The position numbers were made by a program, and so were the translations under genes. The notes under the pieces were generated by a model that was not told the origin of the DNA, did no database searches, and worked only from the letters and a program-made list of their open reading frames with translations. From an uncultured Sutterella sp. (GTDB lineage: Bacteria; Pseudomonadota; Gammaproteobacteria; Burkholderiales; Burkholderiaceae_F): a stretch of 27,693 nucleotides of DNA. Positions 24,466 to 27,693 of this stretch are shown piece after piece. Location of the stretch: the NCBI GenBank assembly GCA_900754475.1, contig CAAECY010000157.1:1-27693 (forward strand), read 5' to 3'. The first letter of the stretch is position 1, and each line of letters starts with the position of its first letter.

Positions 24466-26622
24466 ATGTCCGAACACAGCCGAAACGAAACGCTCTCCGC
24501 CTACGAGGCGAACGCATCGACCTACTGCGCGCTCTACGAGTCGCTCGGCAGGGCGGACGCGGCGGCTTCGTCGGGAGCGGTCGAAACGAGCGGGACGAGC
24601 GAGACGAATGGAACGAGCGAACCGGCGGCGACCGAAGCCCGTCCGCCCGAAGCCCTCGAAACCCTCTACCGCCGTTGGGTCCTTCCGGGGGCGAGCGTTC
24701 TGGAGCTCGGCTGCGGCTCGGGGCGGGACGCGCGCTTCATGGCACGCTTGGGCGCCGACGTGACGGCGACGGACGGGTCGGAAGCGATGCTCGCCGAGGC
24801 GCAGCGCATCGCGGGATGTGCGGGATCTGCGGGATTTGTGGAATCGGGCGGAACGAGCTCGACGAACTCCGCGGGCACGGCCGGAAGCCTGCGTTTCGTT
24901 CGGCTCGCGCTGCCGCCTTCCGAAGCCCTGCGCGTCGACACGGCCGCGGCCCTTCAGGCGTTGGGGGCAAAGAGACCCTTCGACGTCGTCACGTCGGCGG
25001 GCGTCTTGCAGCACCTCGACGCGTCGGAACTCTACGAAACGGCGGCCTTCATCGCGTCGGTCACGAGCGAAAAAGGGATCGTGCTTCTCAGCGTCCCGAC
25101 CGAGCACCCCGGGGACGGGTCGCCTTCCGGGCGGTTTTATTCGAACCTTCCCGCCGCACACTACACGTCGCTTTTCGAGCGGCTCGGCTTTTCGCTCGTC
25201 GCGCTCTCCGACCCGATCGAAGCGGGTCCGAAAACGACGCCCGCCACCTGGCGCACGATGGTTTTTCTGCGCGAGACGGGGCGCGTGCGGGCCGGAACGA
25301 GCCTCTTCGGGATCGTCGAACAGGATTCGAAGACGGCGACCTACAAGTTCGCACTGTTGAAGACCCTGTGCGACCTCAACATCCGCTCCTCGGGCGGCGT
25401 TCGCTTTTTGACGGACGCGGAAATGCGAGCCCTGGCAGTGAGCACGCAGAGCACCGCCTCGGACGCGACCCTTCGGATCCTCGCCGACCCTCGGGTGGCC
25501 GTGCCCTTTTACGGGGTCGTCGAGCTTTGGATCGAAAACTACTGGCGCCTCTATGCGCCGGAAGTCGTCAAGGCGCCGAGTAAATCCGACGAGGAGCTTC
25601 TCAAGGACGCACCGCGCCAGGTGGGCGGAGGCCGCCGACCCGCCTTTATCGAGCCCCTCTTTCGTTTGATTCGCGAGTACGCGGGCGACCTCTGGCATCT
25701 GAAGCGCGACCTCTATTCGGGAGCGTGGACGGACGCGGTTCTCGGGGCCCTTCAAGGGACGGATTCCGCCGAATACGACCGACGCGTTCAACATCGGGCC
25801 GACTACGCAAAGCTCGTCACGAGCGTCGCGAGCACCGTCAAAGACGGACCCGTGCGCTACGCGGGGAATTCGCTTTCCGAAAAGCTTCTCACCGTGCTCT
25901 CGGACGCCAACCGCCTCTTTTCCGTTCGGCCTTACGATAAAACCACGATCGCAGGGCGCCGCACGACGAAGCCCGCAACACCCGAAGACTTTCGCCTTCG
26001 GTGCGGGGAGCTCGTCTTCCCCGCCGACCTCTGGCGGGAGTTGACGGCGGTCGCCCCGTGGCTTACCGACTCGGTGGCGCTCGGCTGGGCGAAGCTTTCG
26101 CACCGCTTTTCGGTGTTGTCGGGCGCAACGCACACGAGCTCCGAAATTCTGGAGCGCCTCATTCCCGAGCCCGACCAACGCAGCACGACCCTTGCGCGCA
26201 CGGTGTACCTCGACCGCATTCGCAGTCAGGGGCTCGTGTGCGTCTGGTCGGAGTTGCCGCTCACCGATCGGACGCTCGACGTCGACCACGTGATCCCTTG
26301 GGCAAAGAGCCGCTCGAACGACCTCTGGAATCTCCTTCCCGCGGAGAGTTCCGTCAACCGCGGGAAAAGCGATCGGCTGCCGAGCGCAGCGCTTCTTTAC
26401 GAAAGCCGAAACCGCGTCTTCGACGACTGGACGCTTCTTGCCGACCGGTACGAGGCGCTCTTTTTCGCCCAGGCGGCGTCGGCCTTTCCCGCCGCGGGCC
26501 TTTCGGCCGTGCGCGAGCCGCGGTGGTCGACGAAACTCTTCGACGCGCTGCTGGAAGCGACCGACACCGTAGCGCTCCAGTACCATGCGGACCGCTGGCG
26601 CCCGAGCGCGACAAGTCCGTGA
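24466..26622 (+). CDS. Fusion of a class I SAM-dependent methyltransferase and an HNH endonuclease
   Basis: The product is a 718-residue cytoplasmic protein starting at ATG 24466; the ribosome-binding site is weak and the leader pyrimidine-rich. Residues 65-270 are a Rossmann methyltransferase. Motif I is VLELGCGSGRDARFMARLGA (78-97), the acidic loop ATDGSEAMLAEA (101-112), and motif IV-like FDVVTSAGVLQHLD (172-185). There is no NPPY/DPPY motif, so it is not a standard DNA amino-methyltransferase. Residues 287-420 hold SKTATYKFALLKTLCDL and VAVPFYGVVELWIENYW, a helical module I associate with HNH restriction-type proteins. The HNH domain is at about 590-640: VCVWSELPL, LDVDHVIPW (D607, H608), NDLWNLLP and NRGKSDRLPS. 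Two low-complexity 9-bp-repeat insertions interrupt the N-terminal part. A single-protein defence or modification role is inferred, not shown. Confidence 0.82.
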   Translation: MSEHSRNETLSAYEANASTYCALYESLGRADAAASSGAVETSGTSETNGTSEPAATEARPPEALETLYRRWVLPGASVLELGCGSGRDARFMARLGADVTATDGSEAMLAEAQRIAGCAGSAGFVESGGTSSTNSAGTAGSLRFVRLALPPSEALRVDTAAALQALGAKRPFDVVTSAGVLQHLDASELYETAAFIASVTSEKGIVLLSVPTEHPGDGSPSGRFYSNLPAAHYTSLFERLGFSLVALSDPIEAGPKTTPATWRTMVFLRETGRVRAGTSLFGIVEQDSKTATYKFALLKTLCDLNIRSSGGVRFLTDAEMRALAVSTQSTASDATLRILADPRVAVPFYGVVELWIENYWRLYAPEVVKAPSKSDEELLKDAPRQVGGGRRPAFIEPLFRLIREYAGDLWHLKRDLYSGAWTDAVLGALQGTDSAEYDRRVQHRADYAKLVTSVASTVKDGPVRYAGNSLSEKLLTVLSDANRLFSVRPYDKTTIAGRRTTKPATPEDFRLRCGELVFPADLWRELTAVAPWLTDSVALGWAKLSHRFSVLSGATHTSSEILERLIPEPDQRSTTLARTVYLDRIRSQGLVCVWSELPLTDRTLDVDHVIPWAKSRSNDLWNLLPAESSVNRGKSDRLPSAALLYESRNRVFDDWTLLADRYEALFFAQAASAFPAAGLSAVREPRWSTKLFDALLEATDTVALQYHADRWRPSATSP
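24586..24621. repeat. 9-bp tandem repeat, four copies, in the methyltransferase-HNH gene
   Basis: The copies are ACGAGCGGG, ACGAGCGAG, ACGAATGGA and ACGAGCGAA in uninterrupted phase. They encode a Thr/Ser-rich linker (TSGTSETNGTSE) before the methyltransferase core. Confidence 0.75.
24811..24837. repeat. 9-bp tandem repeat, three copies, in the methyltransferase core
   Basis: The copies are GCGGGATGT, GCGGGATCT and GCGGGATTT, decaying into two further degenerate units. They encode part of a Gly/Ser/Ala-rich insertion between two strands of the methyltransferase fold. Confidence 0.75.
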
Positions 26623-26714
26623 GACGCCCGATACCGTTTCGCCTTCCCGTCAACCCCCACCGGATCGGGCTCGACGCCTCCCAAGAGCGCCGAGAGCCCG
26701 ACTTCGTTTTTTCG

Positions 26715-26725
26715 TTTTTTTTTTT
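26715..26725 (+). repeat. Homopolymer of eleven T
   Basis: It lies in the 148-base gap between the methyltransferase-HNH gene and the LTA-synthase-like gene, with shorter T-runs on either side. There is no stable stem before it, so it is not a standard terminator. Runs of this length are prone to slippage. Confidence 0.8.
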
Positions 26726-26770
26726 CGTTTCTCAACCCATCATCGATTTTTCACACCTCATCCGACCGAC

Positions 26771-27658
26771 ATGACTTGGACAGACCATACAAAGCGCGCG
26801 GCGCTTTTCTTTTTCCTATCGATCGTCGCACTCTCCGTCGTGCGACTCGTCTTTTTCGGGACGTACCGACCCGAGACGCTCACCTGGGCGGACGCGATCC
26901 CGGGGCTCGTCACGGGACTGCGCGTCGACCTCAAGTGGCTTGCGATCGCGCTTTTGCCCGCCTGGGTGCTTCTGATCGCAGGCATCCGCTTTCCGGCGCT
27001 TCGTCGGGCAGCGGCCCTCGCGGGTGTCGCGGGCTATGCCGTCACGGCGCTTCTTGACGTCGTCAACTTCGGCTACTACGGGTTTTATGCGACGCCCGTC
27101 AACGCCGTCGTCTTCGGGCTCTTTCAGGACGACACGAAGGCGATCGTCGTGACGCTCCTCAAAGACTGGCCGGTGTTCGAGTACCTCGCGGCCTTCTTCC
27201 TCCTCGTGGCGCTTCCGCCCGTGCTGGCCGGGCGGCTTCTGCGCAAGAGCGCCGAACCGTCTCCCGAAAAGCTCCCGCGCGTCGTCGTGACGGCCGTTGC
27301 AGGAACGCTGCTTCTCGCCGTGGCCGTGCGCGGAAGCCTGGGAACCTTCCCGTTGCGCCAGCAGGATTTCTCGGTGTCGCCTCATCCGTTCGTGAACGCG
27401 ACGGTTCCGAACGGCCCGGCGGCCCTCTATACCGCCTACAAGGAATTTCGGATGTTGGCCGCCGTACGCCCCGACGGGGATCCTCTTGAAGGTCTCGCCA
27501 AGTTGGGCTTCCCGACGCCCGAAAGCGCGCACGAGGCCCTGCGCGTTGCTCTCGAAACGGGTAGAATCGAAGGCGAAAAAACGACTTCATATCTCACTGA
27601 TAAACATCAATTTACCCCGAAACTCATAACGCCGTCGGATGATGTTCGGCGGCCGTGA
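26771..27658 (+). pseudogene. LTA-synthase-like / phosphoglycerol transferase family protein, interrupted after its membrane domain
   Basis: The frame begins at ATG 26771 without a clear Shine-Dalgarno. Its leader is T-rich. About five transmembrane helices occupy residues 8-195. Blocks such as NFGYYGFYATPVNAVVFGLF, GSLGTFPLRQQDFSV and HPFVNATVPNGPAALYTAYKEF match the membrane and linker region of LTA-synthase-type sulfatase-fold enzymes, which usually exceed 600 residues. The catalytic extracytoplasmic domain should follow. Instead, from about residue 271 (after GRIEGEKT) the sequence becomes AT-richer and unrelated, and stops at 27656-27658. The gene is therefore probably broken by insertion or rearrangement. 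Because the window ends here, the remainder could lie beyond an inserted element. Confidence 0.7.
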
Positions 27659-27693
27659 GTTATCGGTCATGCGGAGCTTCGCTCCGTTAGGGG
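27583..27693. mobile_element. Probable end of an inserted mobile element
   Basis: Composition changes abruptly inside the LTA-synthase-like frame, and the last 110 bases contain several dyads. ATAAC and GTTAT flank a GCCG/CGGC stem (about 27629-27662), and CGGAGC-TTC-GCTCCG lies at about 27672-27686. This looks like the subterminal region of an insertion sequence, but no transposase is visible and I cannot name the family. The left boundary is estimated from where the protein stops resembling its family. Confidence 0.4.

Noticed and set aside
24427..26586. A 719-codon minus-strand frame opposite the methyltransferase-HNH gene
   Set aside because: The translation is Arg/Gly/Val low-information sequence, whereas the plus strand has clear SAM and HNH motifs. 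It is a codon-bias shadow.
27629..27662. Integron attC site
   Set aside because: The ATAAC...GTTAT dyad is superficially similar, but the flanking bases do not fit the required RYYYAAC and GTTRRRY core sites, and no integron gene is visible.

Overview
The window is a GC-rich bacterial chromosome segment. DsbI/Dba, a beta-proteobacterial-style YihY, a large exported multiheme cytochrome c, a CadR/CadA pair, YddG and IadA together suggest a beta-proteobacterium of the Sutterella/Parasutterella kind (Burkholderiales, gut-associated, anaerobic or microaerophilic). This is an inference from gene content, not a database result. Both window ends look foreign. The left end has a lower-GC, truncated sulfatase-type metallo-hydrolase fragment. 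The right end has an LTA-synthase-like gene whose reading frame runs into unrelated, AT-richer sequence.

Layout. 1-5.3 kb (all minus strand): sulfatase fragment, exported Sel1-repeat protein, YihY, and the two-gene dba-dsbI operon for a membrane thiol oxidase; the 55-residue Dba is easily missed. 5.3-6.05 kb has no convincing protein gene. It holds the dba promoter, a hairpin-rich stretch, and a self-contained small-RNA unit (operator-like inverted repeat, promoter, three stems, strong terminator). 6.06-9.2 kb (minus): aromatic amino-acid exporter YddG, isoaspartyl dipeptidase IadA, and an unknown membrane protein with a good promoter. 9.3-12.5 kb: a divergent metal-resistance pair, CadR and a CadA/ZntA P-type ATPase, with a textbook MerR-type operator in a 19-bp-spaced promoter and a possible leader peptide. 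12.6-15.2 kb: a small membrane protein, then a cytochrome with ten CXXCH sites and one degenerate site on the minus strand.

15.4-19.0 kb: a lysine riboswitch (aptamer plus intrinsic terminator) precedes an APC-family permease, which makes that permease a probable lysine transporter. A YtcJ-like amidohydrolase follows. 19.1-23.4 kb: a ferric-reductase-like flavocytochrome with repeated half-sites upstream, an intact but catalytically eroded IS1634-type transposase relative, and an EamA/DMT transporter. 23.5-24.2 kb: a Dps-like ferritin with a Cys-rich tail and a structured leader. 24.5-26.6 kb: a 718-residue fusion of a class I SAM methyltransferase and a C-terminal HNH nuclease, the best candidate for an undescribed (possibly defence) system. 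26.8 kb to the end: the interrupted LTA-synthase-like gene.

Scattered through the window are short tandem repeats with a 9-bp period, in both genes and intergenic DNA, which ordinary annotation does not explain. I see no rRNA, tRNA, CRISPR array or replication origin.
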